This document shows positions 1 to 5,063 of a stretch of 6,552 bases of DNA, piece by piece. The notes under the pieces are model-generated. The model worked only from the letters and a program-made list of their open reading frames with translations. It made no database searches and was not told the DNA's origin. Numbering within the stretch: the stretch's first letter is position 1; each line of letters begins with the position of its first letter. Both the position numbers and the translations under genes were made by a program. This stretch comes from Candidatus Omnitrophota bacterium. GTDB lineage: Bacteria > Omnitrophota > Gorgyraeia > Aquiviventales > Aquiviventaceae. Location of the stretch: contig JACPSQ010000061.1 in assembly GCA_016193195.1 (NCBI GenBank), forward strand, positions 1 through 6,552, written 5' to 3'.

Positions 1-137
1 CAGTACGCGCCCAGGTTCATCAGCAGGGCAAACCCCAACGCGACGGTGGCCCCCTGCGTTCCGCCCACGAGACTCCCGAGGCCCACGAGCAAGACCGATA
101 ACAGCACGAGCAAGACACCCGTTTTCAACGTGTTCAT
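1..137 (-). CDS. htpX: HtpX membrane zinc protease, N-terminal fragment (runs off left edge)
   Basis: Only the first 45 codons are in the window; the gene continues beyond position 1. The visible protein starts MNTLKTGVLL, has a hydrophobic first membrane segment (about residues 7-21), a GSLVGGTQG turn and a second hydrophobic stretch ending LLMNLGAY. This matches the start of the M48 protease HtpX, where a glycine-rich turn is followed by a segment ending in MNxxxYW. HtpX degrades damaged inner-membrane proteins during heat or envelope stress. Its HEXXH zinc motif would lie outside the window, so catalytic competence cannot be judged. The ATG at 137 is preceded by GGAGG (146-150, minus strand) 8 nt away, which supports this start. 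No clear sigma-70 or heat-shock promoter was found; the 157 bp upstream is filled by inverted repeats. Confidence 0.85.
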   Translation of the reverse strand, partial: MNTLKTGVLLVLLSVLLVGLGSLVGGTQGATVALGFALLMNLGAY

Positions 138-162
138 GGCCTCATCCTCCTTCAATGAGCAC

Positions 163-194
163 ACCCTTTACGTCGCACGTGCGACGTAAAGGGT
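163..194. repeat. Perfect 32-bp palindrome upstream of htpX
   Basis: ACCCTTTACGTCGCAC (163-178) is followed at once by its exact reverse complement (179-194), with no loop. After one mismatch, pairing resumes for two more bases on each side. It sits 25 nt upstream of the htpX start, just ahead of its ribosome site. On DNA it could be an operator for a dimeric regulator. As RNA it would fold into a hairpin in the htpX leader. It lacks a following T-run in either direction, so it does not look like a normal terminator. Confidence 0.9.
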
Positions 195-207
195 CTGTGC
201 GAATTGA

Positions 208-237
208 ACCCTTGACATGAGTATCCATGTCAAGGGT
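208..237. repeat. Inverted repeat, 12-bp arms, 6-nt loop
   Basis: ACCCTTGACATG (208-219) pairs exactly with CATGTCAAGGGT (226-237) around AGTATC. Its outer ends (ACCCTT...AAGGGT) are the same as those of the palindrome 13 bp to the left. Its right part, 223-237, reappears in reverse complement at 2285-2299 in the nhaR promoter. It may be an operator, part of the end of a rearranged segment, or a hairpin at the end of the antiporter operon. Confidence 0.85.
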
Positions 238-249
238 CAAATTCAGCCA

Positions 250-281
250 GAGACTTGTGTTCACTCCGTTCCACAAGTCTC
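250..281 (-). terminator. Possible weak terminator hairpin after the antiporter operon
   Basis: GAGACTTGTG (250-259) and CACAAGTCTC (272-281) form a 10-bp stem with a 12-nt loop, beginning 14 nt past the stop codon of the DUF1232-like gene on the minus strand. The sequence after the stem on that strand reads TGGCTGAATTTGACC, with only a short T-run, so intrinsic termination would be weak. The position fits an operon end, but the role is inferred. Confidence 0.4.
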
Positions 282-294
282 GGCTTCATTTGAC

Positions 295-813
295 TCAGTA
301 CGCCTCGCCCATCAGCTGGCGGAACGCCTCGGTGCGCCCCTCGAGGATCTCATCCAAGAGGTGCTCGATCCGCTGCGTCTCAGCCGGCAGGAGCTGCTGG
401 GCCAGTTCCAGCCACTGGGCGAGCTGGCCCGAGAGGTCTGCCAGATTCGGCAGCGCGCGTCGCGTGCGGTGGTCCAGGTGCTGCATCGTCCGCGCGTAGA
501 CGCGGCCCACGAGGTATGCATCATCCAGGTAGCCGAAGAGTCCGGCGCTATCTTCAGGCAGGAAGTCGGTGGGGTGATACAGATAGCTCAACAGGAAGCC
601 GTGGAGGCGCTTGAGCCGAGGCGGGAGGGCCGGCTGCTCCATCCACGCCCGGATCTGGGCGATGAGCTCCGGCATCACGAGGATCAGGCTGCGCAGCGGC
701 TTCGTGTAGTGCACGGCCTCCACGGTGCCCACCCGCTTTCGGATGTTGGCAGCAAAGGGATCGCGCTGGTCTTCGGCGAGCGTCCGCAGCTGGCTCTTCA
801 AGGCTTGCAGCAT
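295..813 (-). CDS. DUF1232-like (YkvA-type) protein
   Basis: A 172-residue protein of unknown function. Residues 71-105 contain LSYLYHPTDFLPEDSAGLFG followed by YLDDAYLVGRV. This resembles the DUF1232 signature, a hydrophobic segment with P-x-D-x-x-P and then a G-Y-x-D-D turn. The flanking regions are helical, charged and not recognised; the whole is longer than a minimal DUF1232 domain. The ATG at 813 has GGAGG about 8 nt upstream, and this ribosome site overlaps the stop codon (829-831) of the preceding small ORF, so it is the third gene of the antiporter operon. The DUF1232 fold is thought to be membrane-associated, but no biochemical role is known to me. A long open frame exists antisense to it; the motif match and ribosome site favour the minus strand. 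Confidence 0.75.
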   Translation of the reverse strand: MLQALKSQLRTLAEDQRDPFAANIRKRVGTVEAVHYTKPLRSLILVMPELIAQIRAWMEQPALPPRLKRLHGFLLSYLYHPTDFLPEDSAGLFGYLDDAYLVGRVYARTMQHLDHRTRRALPNLADLSGQLAQWLELAQQLLPAETQRIEHLLDEILEGRTEAFRQLMGEAY

Positions 814-828
814 ACCCTGTGCCTCCTC

Positions 829-1054
829 CTAGACATTGGCCATCTCCCGCTTCGTCACTCCTTCACCAGCAACGCCCGGGGCCTGCCGCAACGCCTCAAG
901 CACCACCGCAACGTCGAGGCCGCGCCAACCAGCACAGCTCATCAAGGAAGCAGTCGCCATCCACCGTCCAGTCGATGTTGAACGCCCGGAAGATCGCCTG
1001 AGCCCCTGGATGAGCTCTTACGACGTAGTTGACCGTCATCCTCTCAGTGATCAT
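829..1054 (-). pseudogene. Small DUF542/DUF1858-like ORF, apparently frameshifted
   Basis: The ATG at 1054 overlaps the antiporter stop codon as ATGA, a translational-coupling arrangement. The frame reads MITERMTVNYVVRAHPGAQA and continues IFRAFNIDWTVDGDCFLDEL, resembling the N-terminal domain of ScdA/YtfE (DUF542) and DUF1858 proteins: T-V-x-x-V-V, x-P-x-A, F-x-x-F-x-I-D. It then stops early at 896-898 after WLARPRRCGGA. Shifting frame near 918-926 gives GLDVAVVLEALRQA, which is what these families carry next, and the shifted frame ends at TAG 829-831 just before the next gene's ribosome site. Loss of a GC dinucleotide from a GCGCGC run would explain it; the repaired protein would be 75 residues. 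The family's paired cysteines after I-D are replaced by T-V. The frameshift could be a real mutation, a sequencing error or, less likely, recoding. Confidence 0.65.
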
Positions 1055-2253
1055 CTGGCGAGCTTGCCAAGAGGACCTCTGTTGCGGACCGCCGTCAGCA
1101 TGGAGGGGGCCTTGTTGAGGAGGTTGAACACAAACGTGTTGACCAGGATGCTCAACAGGGACACCGCCACGATCAGGTGGTGCACATCGGCCGGGAGCAA
1201 CCCCAGACCCCGGGCGATCGTCGACAAGACGACCGAGAACTCCCCGATCTGCGACAGTCCCACGCCCACTCTCCAGGCGACGGGCCAGGGGCAGCGGAAC
1301 GCCAGGCACAGCACCGTGTTGACGATGAACTTCAGCCCCAGGACAAACACCAGCAACACCAGGAGCAGCCCGCCGTGCTGCAACACCAGGCGTGGATCGA
1401 GCAGCACCCCCAGCGAGACAAAGAAGGTCACAACGAACAAGTCCCGCATGGGCAGCATCCGTCCCATCGTCACGGTCGTGGTCTCCGATCCGCTGACGAC
1501 TAATCCTGCGATGAACGCCCCCAACGCCAGCGACAGCCCACACCAGACTCCGATGACTCCTGTCCCTAACGCGATCACGAGCAGCACCAACAGGGAGAGT
1601 TCGGCATCGCGGGTCTTGCCAATGAAGGTGAGGAGCCGGGGCACCAATCGGACGCCCAGCACGAACATGAGGACGAGCAGCCCCACAGTCTTGGCAAGCA
1701 CCAGGAGGACGGAGCCGACATGCCAACTCGCAGGATCAGCCATGATCGGCAGAAACGGCAGCAGCGCCATCATCACACAGTCCTCAATGATGGCGATGCC
1801 AAGAAGCGCCTGTCCGTGGGCCGTCTGCAGCTCCTGGCGCTCCATGAGCATCTTCGTGATGACCATCGTGCTGGACACCGACAGCGTGAAGCCCAGCACC
1901 ACGCTCTGCGTCAGCGGCCAACCCAGTGTCCACCCGATCGGCAGCGACACCGCAACCAGGAGCAACGTCTTGAGGAGGCCGACCAGCAGACTGACCTTCC
2001 CGATTCTGCGAAGGCCCACAGGAGCCAGCTCCAGGCCGATGCTGAACATCAGCAGGATCACCCCAAAATCGGCCAGGTGCTGGATGGTGTCGATGTGCTG
2101 GACGGCCGGGCCGGGCGTAAACGGGCTGACCAGGAGGCCGCCCAGCATGTAGCCCAGCAGGAGCGGTTGTTTCAGGACGTAGGCCACCAGCCCGCCCAGC
2201 AGGCCGACGAACCACACGTAGAACAGATCCTGGAAGATCAGCGCATCTGGCAT
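1051..2253 (-). CDS. CPA2-family cation:proton antiporter (YbaL/RosB-like), lacking RCK domain
   Basis: A 400-residue polytopic membrane protein, hydrophobic over almost its whole length, with about 12 membrane segments. Family landmarks in order: LLGYMLGGLLVSP (32-44), ADFGVILLMFSIGLEL (61-76), GFTLSVSSTMVITKMLMERQ (121-140), IIEDCVMMALLPFLP (155-169), LGAFIAGLVVSGSE (244-257), FFVSLGVLLDP (277-287) and GLSQIGEFSVVL (332-343). The E157-D158 pair followed by MMALLP is closer to YbaL/RosB than to KefB/KefC, which have QD. It ends soon after the last membrane segment, so the TrkA-N/RCK regulatory domain is absent. Transport of K+ or Na+ in exchange for H+ is inferred. The frame stays open to 2466, but ATG 2253 (MPDALIFQDL) aligns with the family start, and longer forms would overlap the divergent nhaR. 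No good ribosome site precedes 2253; GTG 2283 or ATG 2295 are weaker alternatives. Confidence 0.9.
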   Translation of the reverse strand: MPDALIFQDLFYVWFVGLLGGLVAYVLKQPLLLGYMLGGLLVSPFTPGPAVQHIDTIQHLADFGVILLMFSIGLELAPVGLRRIGKVSLLVGLLKTLLLVAVSLPIGWTLGWPLTQSVVLGFTLSVSSTMVITKMLMERQELQTAHGQALLGIAIIEDCVMMALLPFLPIMADPASWHVGSVLLVLAKTVGLLVLMFVLGVRLVPRLLTFIGKTRDAELSLLVLLVIALGTGVIGVWCGLSLALGAFIAGLVVSGSETTTVTMGRMLPMRDLFVVTFFVSLGVLLDPRLVLQHGGLLLVLLVFVLGLKFIVNTVLCLAFRCPWPVAWRVGVGLSQIGEFSVVLSTIARGLGLLPADVHHLIVAVSLLSILVNTFVFNLLNKAPSMLTAVRNRGPLGKLAR

Positions 2254-2284
2254 GTGGCGGGGTGGTGATCGTTGCCTCAACACT

Positions 2285-2299
2285 ACCCTTGACATGGAT
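2285..2299 (+). repeat. 15-bp word shared in inverted orientation with 223-237
   Basis: ACCCTTGACATGGAT here is the exact reverse complement of 223-237, on the other side of the antiporter operon. It contains the -35 hexamer of the nhaR promoter, and GACAT-GG-ATGTC (2291-2302) forms a short palindrome across that hexamer. The copy at the other end also lies within a GACAT...ATGTC inverted repeat. Either both are binding sites of one regulator or they are remnants of segment ends. Confidence 0.75.
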
Positions 2300-2317
2300 G
2301 TCTGTAAAATAGATAAT
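2289..2317 (+). promoter_or_regulatory. Sigma-70 promoter of the nhaR-like gene
   Basis: TTGACA (2289-2294), a perfect -35, is separated by 17 bp from GATAAT (2312-2317), which matches 5 of 6 consensus -10 bases. Transcription would begin near 2324, leaving a leader of only about 20 nt before ATG 2344. That leader has no recognisable ribosome site, so translation initiation may be weak. A possible -10 on the opposite strand for the antiporter operon, TATATT (2320-2315), overlaps this one but has no good -35, as expected of an activator-dependent promoter. Confidence 0.75.
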
Positions 2318-2324
2318 ATAAACG

Positions 2325-2338
2325 ATATCCATCGATAT
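2325..2338. promoter_or_regulatory. Candidate LysR-type operator between nhaR and the antiporter operon
   Basis: ATATC-CATC-GATAT is an inverted repeat with 5-bp arms. The same stretch holds a direct repeat CGATAT at 2323-2328 and 2333-2338, spaced 10 bp, one helical turn. It lies at the predicted nhaR start of transcription and about 70-85 bp upstream of the antiporter start codon, a suitable place for autorepression and divergent activation by a LysR-type regulator. Binding is inferred from position and symmetry only. Confidence 0.45.
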
Positions 2339-2343
2339 AACCG

Positions 2344-3276
2344 ATGATTCCATTCAACTACCACCACCTCTACTACTTCTTCGTGATCGCGAAGAGCGGC
2401 TCGATCTCCAAAGCCTGTGACACCCTGCGGCTCGCGCAGTCCACCGTCAGCGCGCAGCTCAAGCAATTCGAGAGCTACCTGGGCAGGCCGCTGTTTGAGC
2501 GGCGCAACCAGCGGCTCTACTTGACAGAGGAAGGCCGGACGGTCCTCGACTACGCGGAGAGCATCTTTGAGCTCGGCCGTGAATTACAAGATACGCTACG
2601 AGACCGGCCGATCGGCGGGCGTCGGCTTATTCAAGTCGGGGTGCTCAACGCTACGCCACGGGCCTTCACGCATGCCCTGGTGTGCGCCATCTTGACTCAT
2701 GACCCCTCGGCCCATGTCAGCGTCCAGGAGGGCTCGATGGAGTGGCTCCTGGCTGAGCTGGGCCAGCAGCGGCTGGATGTTATTCTGACCGATGTCCCGG
2801 TTCGGCAGGGAGACCGCGGGGAGTTCGCCAATCACGTGATCGGGAAGATCCCCATCGTCTTCACCGCGGTGCCAGCGGTCGCAAGGACGCACCGCCGGTT
2901 TCCCCGCGCTCTGGATGGTGCCCCGGTCATCCTGCCGATGGCGCCCAGCCAGGTCTACCACCAGGTGCAGGCCTTCTTCGCGGAGCACAAGCTCGCGCCG
3001 CGGATCGTCGCGGAGGTCCAGGATGTCGAGCTGGCCAGGCGGCTGGCGCTCTCGGGCTTCGGGATTGCGCCGCTGAACGCGTACACCGTCTCCGTGAGTC
3101 TCCCTGCCAACGGCCTGGCGGTCATCGGCTCGCATGCCGCCACAGGCATCGACGAGACGATCTACCTGGTCACCCGAAAGCGCAAGTGGCCCAATCCGCT
3201 TGCCGAGCACCTGGTGAAGACCTTCCGCATCCCGCCAGGACCGCACAGCCGCACGCGCGGCGGTAGAAAAACTTAA
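2344..3276 (+). CDS. nhaR: LysR-family transcriptional regulator, NhaR-like
   Basis: A 310-residue regulator of typical LysR length. Residues 4-63 form the winged helix-turn-helix: NYHHLYYFFVIAKSGSISKA, then LRLAQSTVSAQLKQFESYLG and RPLFERRNQRLYLTEEG. The N-Y-x-H-L-Y-Y-F opening is characteristic of NhaR, the activator of the E. coli Na+/H+ antiporter gene nhaA. Residues about 90-295 form the periplasmic-binding-like effector domain. The gene is divergent from a cation:proton antiporter, which fits NhaR biology. I infer that it activates that operon in response to Na+, pH or a related signal. The start ATG 2344 is the only one that keeps the full DNA-binding domain, although no ribosome site is visible. 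The C-terminal tail (PHSRTRGGRKT) is basic and not conserved in the family. The true effector cannot be read from sequence. Confidence 0.88.
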   Translation: MIPFNYHHLYYFFVIAKSGSISKACDTLRLAQSTVSAQLKQFESYLGRPLFERRNQRLYLTEEGRTVLDYAESIFELGRELQDTLRDRPIGGRRLIQVGVLNATPRAFTHALVCAILTHDPSAHVSVQEGSMEWLLAELGQQRLDVILTDVPVRQGDRGEFANHVIGKIPIVFTAVPAVARTHRRFPRALDGAPVILPMAPSQVYHQVQAFFAEHKLAPRIVAEVQDVELARRLALSGFGIAPLNAYTVSVSLPANGLAVIGSHAATGIDETIYLVTRKRKWPNPLAEHLVKTFRIPPGPHSRTRGGRKT

Positions 3277-3351
3277 CCACCACAACTACCACAACCGGAC
3301 AGATCACAAACTATGAACACCGGACAACTTCACGAATCATTGACAGCGTTT

Positions 3352-3544
3352 TCTTTGCACGCCGCAAAATCGCAAAAGCCCGCAAAGACGCCCTCGCAGA
3401 AGCGCAAAACATCTTTGCGCCTTTGCGGGGCCGCAAAAACGCAGAGGGGCATTCTGCGGCTTTGCGAGTTGCGCGCTTGCGCCTCCTTTGCGCTTTTGCG
3501 GTGACGATCTGAAAGTTGCCCACTACTCTTTGCGCATCTTTGCG
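3352..3544. repeat. Cluster of CGCAAA/TTTGCG words in a gene-free stretch
   Basis: The 352 bp between the nhaR-like gene and the ferritin-like gene contain no convincing gene. Within 3363-3544 the hexamer CGCAAA occurs five times (3363, 3371, 3381, 3403, 3432) and its complement TTTGCG seven times (3414, 3422, 3461, 3487, 3495, 3529, 3539), with degenerate copies such as CGCAGA between. CGCAAA dominates on the left and TTTGCG on the right, so the region is broadly self-complementary. Local hairpins include GCGCAAA/TTTGCGC (3402-3420) and TTTGCGG/CCGCAAA (3422-3437). It resembles the low-complexity intergenic repeats scattered through some environmental bacterial genomes. Function is unknown; transcript processing, termination or a non-autonomous repeat element are all possible. 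Confidence 0.85.
3432..3466. repeat. Long imperfect hairpin inside the CGCAAA cluster
   Basis: The 14-base arms 3432-3445 and 3453-3466 (CGCAAAAACGCAGA and TCTGCGGCTTTGCG) pair at 12 of 14 positions around a 7-nt loop GGGGCAT. This is the longest local stem in the cluster. No T-run follows on either strand, so it is not a standard intrinsic terminator. Confidence 0.7.
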
Positions 3545-3564
3545 ACACCTCTTCGCGCACACAA

Positions 3565-3593
3565 TTGACAGGCCCTGCCGGCTCGGATAGACT
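3565..3593 (+). promoter_or_regulatory. Sigma-70 promoter of the ferritin-like gene
   Basis: TTGACA (3565-3570) and TAGACT (3588-3593) are spaced by 17 bp; the -35 is perfect and the -10 matches 4 of 6. Transcription would start near 3600, about 30 nt before the start codon, and the leader carries AGGAGG at 3618-3623. No iron-regulator (Fur) box was recognised. Confidence 0.7.
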
Positions 3594-3628
3594 GCGGGTG
3601 CGTTCAGGGTCGACCACAGGAGGAACCG

Positions 3629-4018
3629 ATGGCGCTTGATACGGCGAAGCTCATCAAGCTGATGAACGAGGGGCTCGAGATGGAGCACGCCAGCCACATC
3701 CAGTACGTGACGCAGGCGGCGATCACGACCGGTCCGTATGCGGAGGGACTGATTGCCCGCTTTGAGGAGATCGCGTCAGATGAAGCCGAGCACGCGAAGA
3801 TCCTGCGCGCGCGGATCGCCGCGCTGGGCGGCACCCCGACGACGAAGGTGGGCGAGATCCAGATCCATCAGGACTCGCTCAAGGCGGTCAAGATCAACCT
3901 GAAGTACGAGCGGCAGACCGTCGACTTCTACCGGAAGCTCTTGAACCTCATCCCCCACGATGAGGTCATTCTCAGCCAGGAGCACGTCGAAGAGCTGGAG
4001 CGGTTGGTGAGTAGGTAG
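3629..4018 (+). CDS. Ferritin-like four-helix protein, short form
   Basis: A 129-residue, charged, all-helical protein. By eye it aligns with bacterioferritin-type diiron proteins: E19 in helix A (NEGLEMEHASHIQY), the E-x-x-H pair E52/H55 in helix B (SDEAEHAKIL) and E94 in helix C (LKYERQTVDFY). The last helix ends QEHVEELERL, where H119 fits the final ligand, but the glutamate expected three residues earlier is S116. Helix D seems about ten residues shorter than usual. The protein is also shorter than bacterioferritin (about 157 aa). The site might therefore lack one ligand. Iron or oxidative-stress handling in the cytoplasm is inferred. The ATG at 3629 has AGGAGG 5 nt upstream and a strong promoter, so it is probably expressed as a single gene. 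Its 3' end faces the beta-lactamase-like gene. Confidence 0.85.
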   Translation: MALDTAKLIKLMNEGLEMEHASHIQYVTQAAITTGPYAEGLIARFEEIASDEAEHAKILRARIAALGGTPTTKVGEIQIHQDSLKAVKINLKYERQTVDFYRKLLNLIPHDEVILSQEHVEELERLVSR

Positions 4019-4033
4019 GCCGTAACCGCACCA

Positions 4034-4053
4034 GAATCTACGGACGAAGATTC
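4034..4053. terminator. Weak hairpin between convergent genes
   Basis: GAATCT (4034-4039) and AGATTC (4048-4053) form a 6-bp stem with an 8-nt loop in the 43-bp gap between the convergent ferritin-like and beta-lactamase-like genes. It could serve as a bidirectional terminator by position, but the stem is short and there is no T-run. Confidence 0.25.
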
Positions 4054-4061
4054 AGACCGGC

Positions 4062-5015
4062 TCATACACTTCTTGAATCTCTCCGATGTCTTGGGCTGTT
4101 GAGTACATATCGATACGTGTGCAGGGCTAGATTGGCTATCCATACTTTAGCAGCTTTGCTTGGGCCTTTGTGTCTTGTCAGGACCACGATGAGGAAGTCG
4201 CCCTTCGGGGTCAAGACGATCCCGGCGTCGTGGCAGATGTGGTTCTCGAGACCGGTCTTGTGGGCCACGACTGTCTCAGGAGGTAGCTGCGCAGGAATCC
4301 GATCGCGGAGTTTTTGCTGCTTGAGGAGCTCGAGGCCACGGCGCGACCAGTCTGGGCTGACCAACTCCTGCCGGTAGAGCCGTTCCAACAGGAACGCCAT
4401 CTCGGTTGCCGTGGTATAGTTCTCGATCCCTTTGGCTCGGGCTGCAAAATCCATCATCTTGCGGGCGAGGTTGGTCTGGCGCAATCCGAGTGCCTGAAAA
4501 GACCGATTCAAGGAAGCCAGCCCGAGTCTATTGATCAGCATGTTGGTGGCGGTGTTATCGCTCTCGGCGATCATCAGGGGAATGAGCGCTTCGACGGTGA
4601 CCATCGTCCCGACTGGCTTATCCTTGAGCACGCCGGAGCCCGACATTCGATCAGCGGCGTTGAAGCGCAGGCGTGAACTGAGCTCCAGCTGTCCCTCTTG
4701 CACAGCTTGGAAACAAGCCGCCATGATGGCGATTTTGACGAGGCTGGCTGACGGGAATCTGTGCTCCGGCTGATGGGTGAGTCTCCATCCCGTTTCCAAA
4801 TCCTTGATGACAAACCCGACGTCGCCGTTGAAGCTGCGGATCTCGCTGTCGATCCGCTGCTGTAGGCTCTGCCAATTCGCTTGCAGCTTGGCGAGCGCAC
4901 GCTGAGCCTGTGTGACGTCCTGGGCCCTCCGGTATGCCTGCACGGCGACAGAGGCCGCGGCTCCAGCGGCAACGCTGAGCGCAACGGCGATGACGACCGT
5001 GGCCCTATGCGTCAT
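4062..5015 (-). CDS. Membrane-anchored class A beta-lactamase-like serine hydrolase
   Basis: A 317-residue protein. Residues 5-27 form a hydrophobic N-terminal anchor or signal, residues 32-60 a helical, possibly coiled-coil linker, and about 65-303 the beta-lactamase fold (Beta-lactamase2 type). The catalytic motifs are present: S91-L-V-K94, S152-D-N154 and K253-T-G255. In the omega-loop region (RKMMDFAARAKGIENYTT) no glutamate aligns by eye with the deacylating Glu166 of class A enzymes; the nearest acid is D189. The protein could be a true lactamase, a peptidoglycan carboxypeptidase-like enzyme or a binder acting outside the membrane. The start ATG 5015 has GGAG about 10 nt upstream. It is 48 nt downstream of the GDT1-type gene with no visible promoter between, so it is probably the last gene of the terC operon. 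Drug resistance should not be assumed from this sequence. Confidence 0.85.
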   Translation of the reverse strand: MTHRATVVIAVALSVAAGAAASVAVQAYRRAQDVTQAQRALAKLQANWQSLQQRIDSEIRSFNGDVGFVIKDLETGWRLTHQPEHRFPSASLVKIAIMAACFQAVQEGQLELSSRLRFNAADRMSGSGVLKDKPVGTMVTVEALIPLMIAESDNTATNMLINRLGLASLNRSFQALGLRQTNLARKMMDFAARAKGIENYTTATEMAFLLERLYRQELVSPDWSRRGLELLKQQKLRDRIPAQLPPETVVAHKTGLENHICHDAGIVLTPKGDFLIVVLTRHKGPSKAAKVWIANLALHTYRYVLNSPRHRRDSRSV

Positions 5016-5063
5016 GCGCGGGGAACTCCGTGCTGCAGAGGCTGAAAGGAGGTCGGGCGTGGC

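Noticed and set aside
163..281. Strong rho-independent terminators
   Set aside because: The stems are good, but none is followed by a run of T on either strand; only the 250-281 stem is kept as a weak candidate.
217..981. 254-codon plus-strand open frame
   Set aside because: It is antisense to the DUF1232-like and DUF542-like genes, has no family features or ribosome site, and is low-complexity, as expected for the opposite strand of GC-rich coding DNA.
836..2152. 438-codon plus-strand open frame
   Set aside because: It lies antisense to the clear CPA2 antiporter; its composition (rich in Ser, Thr, Arg, Pro) is typical of a shadow frame.
2254..2466. 71-residue N-terminal extension of the antiporter up to 2466
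   Set aside because: It would overlap the nhaR promoter and DNA-binding domain, is not hydrophobic, and the family start aligns at ATG 2253.
3313..3504. 63-codon plus-strand ORF
   Set aside because: It is made almost entirely of the CGCAAA/TTTGCG repeat, and no ribosome site or family feature is seen.
3352..3544. CRISPR-like repeat array
   Set aside because: The repeated unit is only a hexamer in both orientations with irregular spacing; there are no long direct repeats with uniform spacers and no cas genes nearby.
5016..5063. Separate promoter for the beta-lactamase-like gene
   Set aside because: The 48-bp gap contains no recognisable -35/-10 pair on the minus strand, so co-transcription with the upstream gene is more likely.
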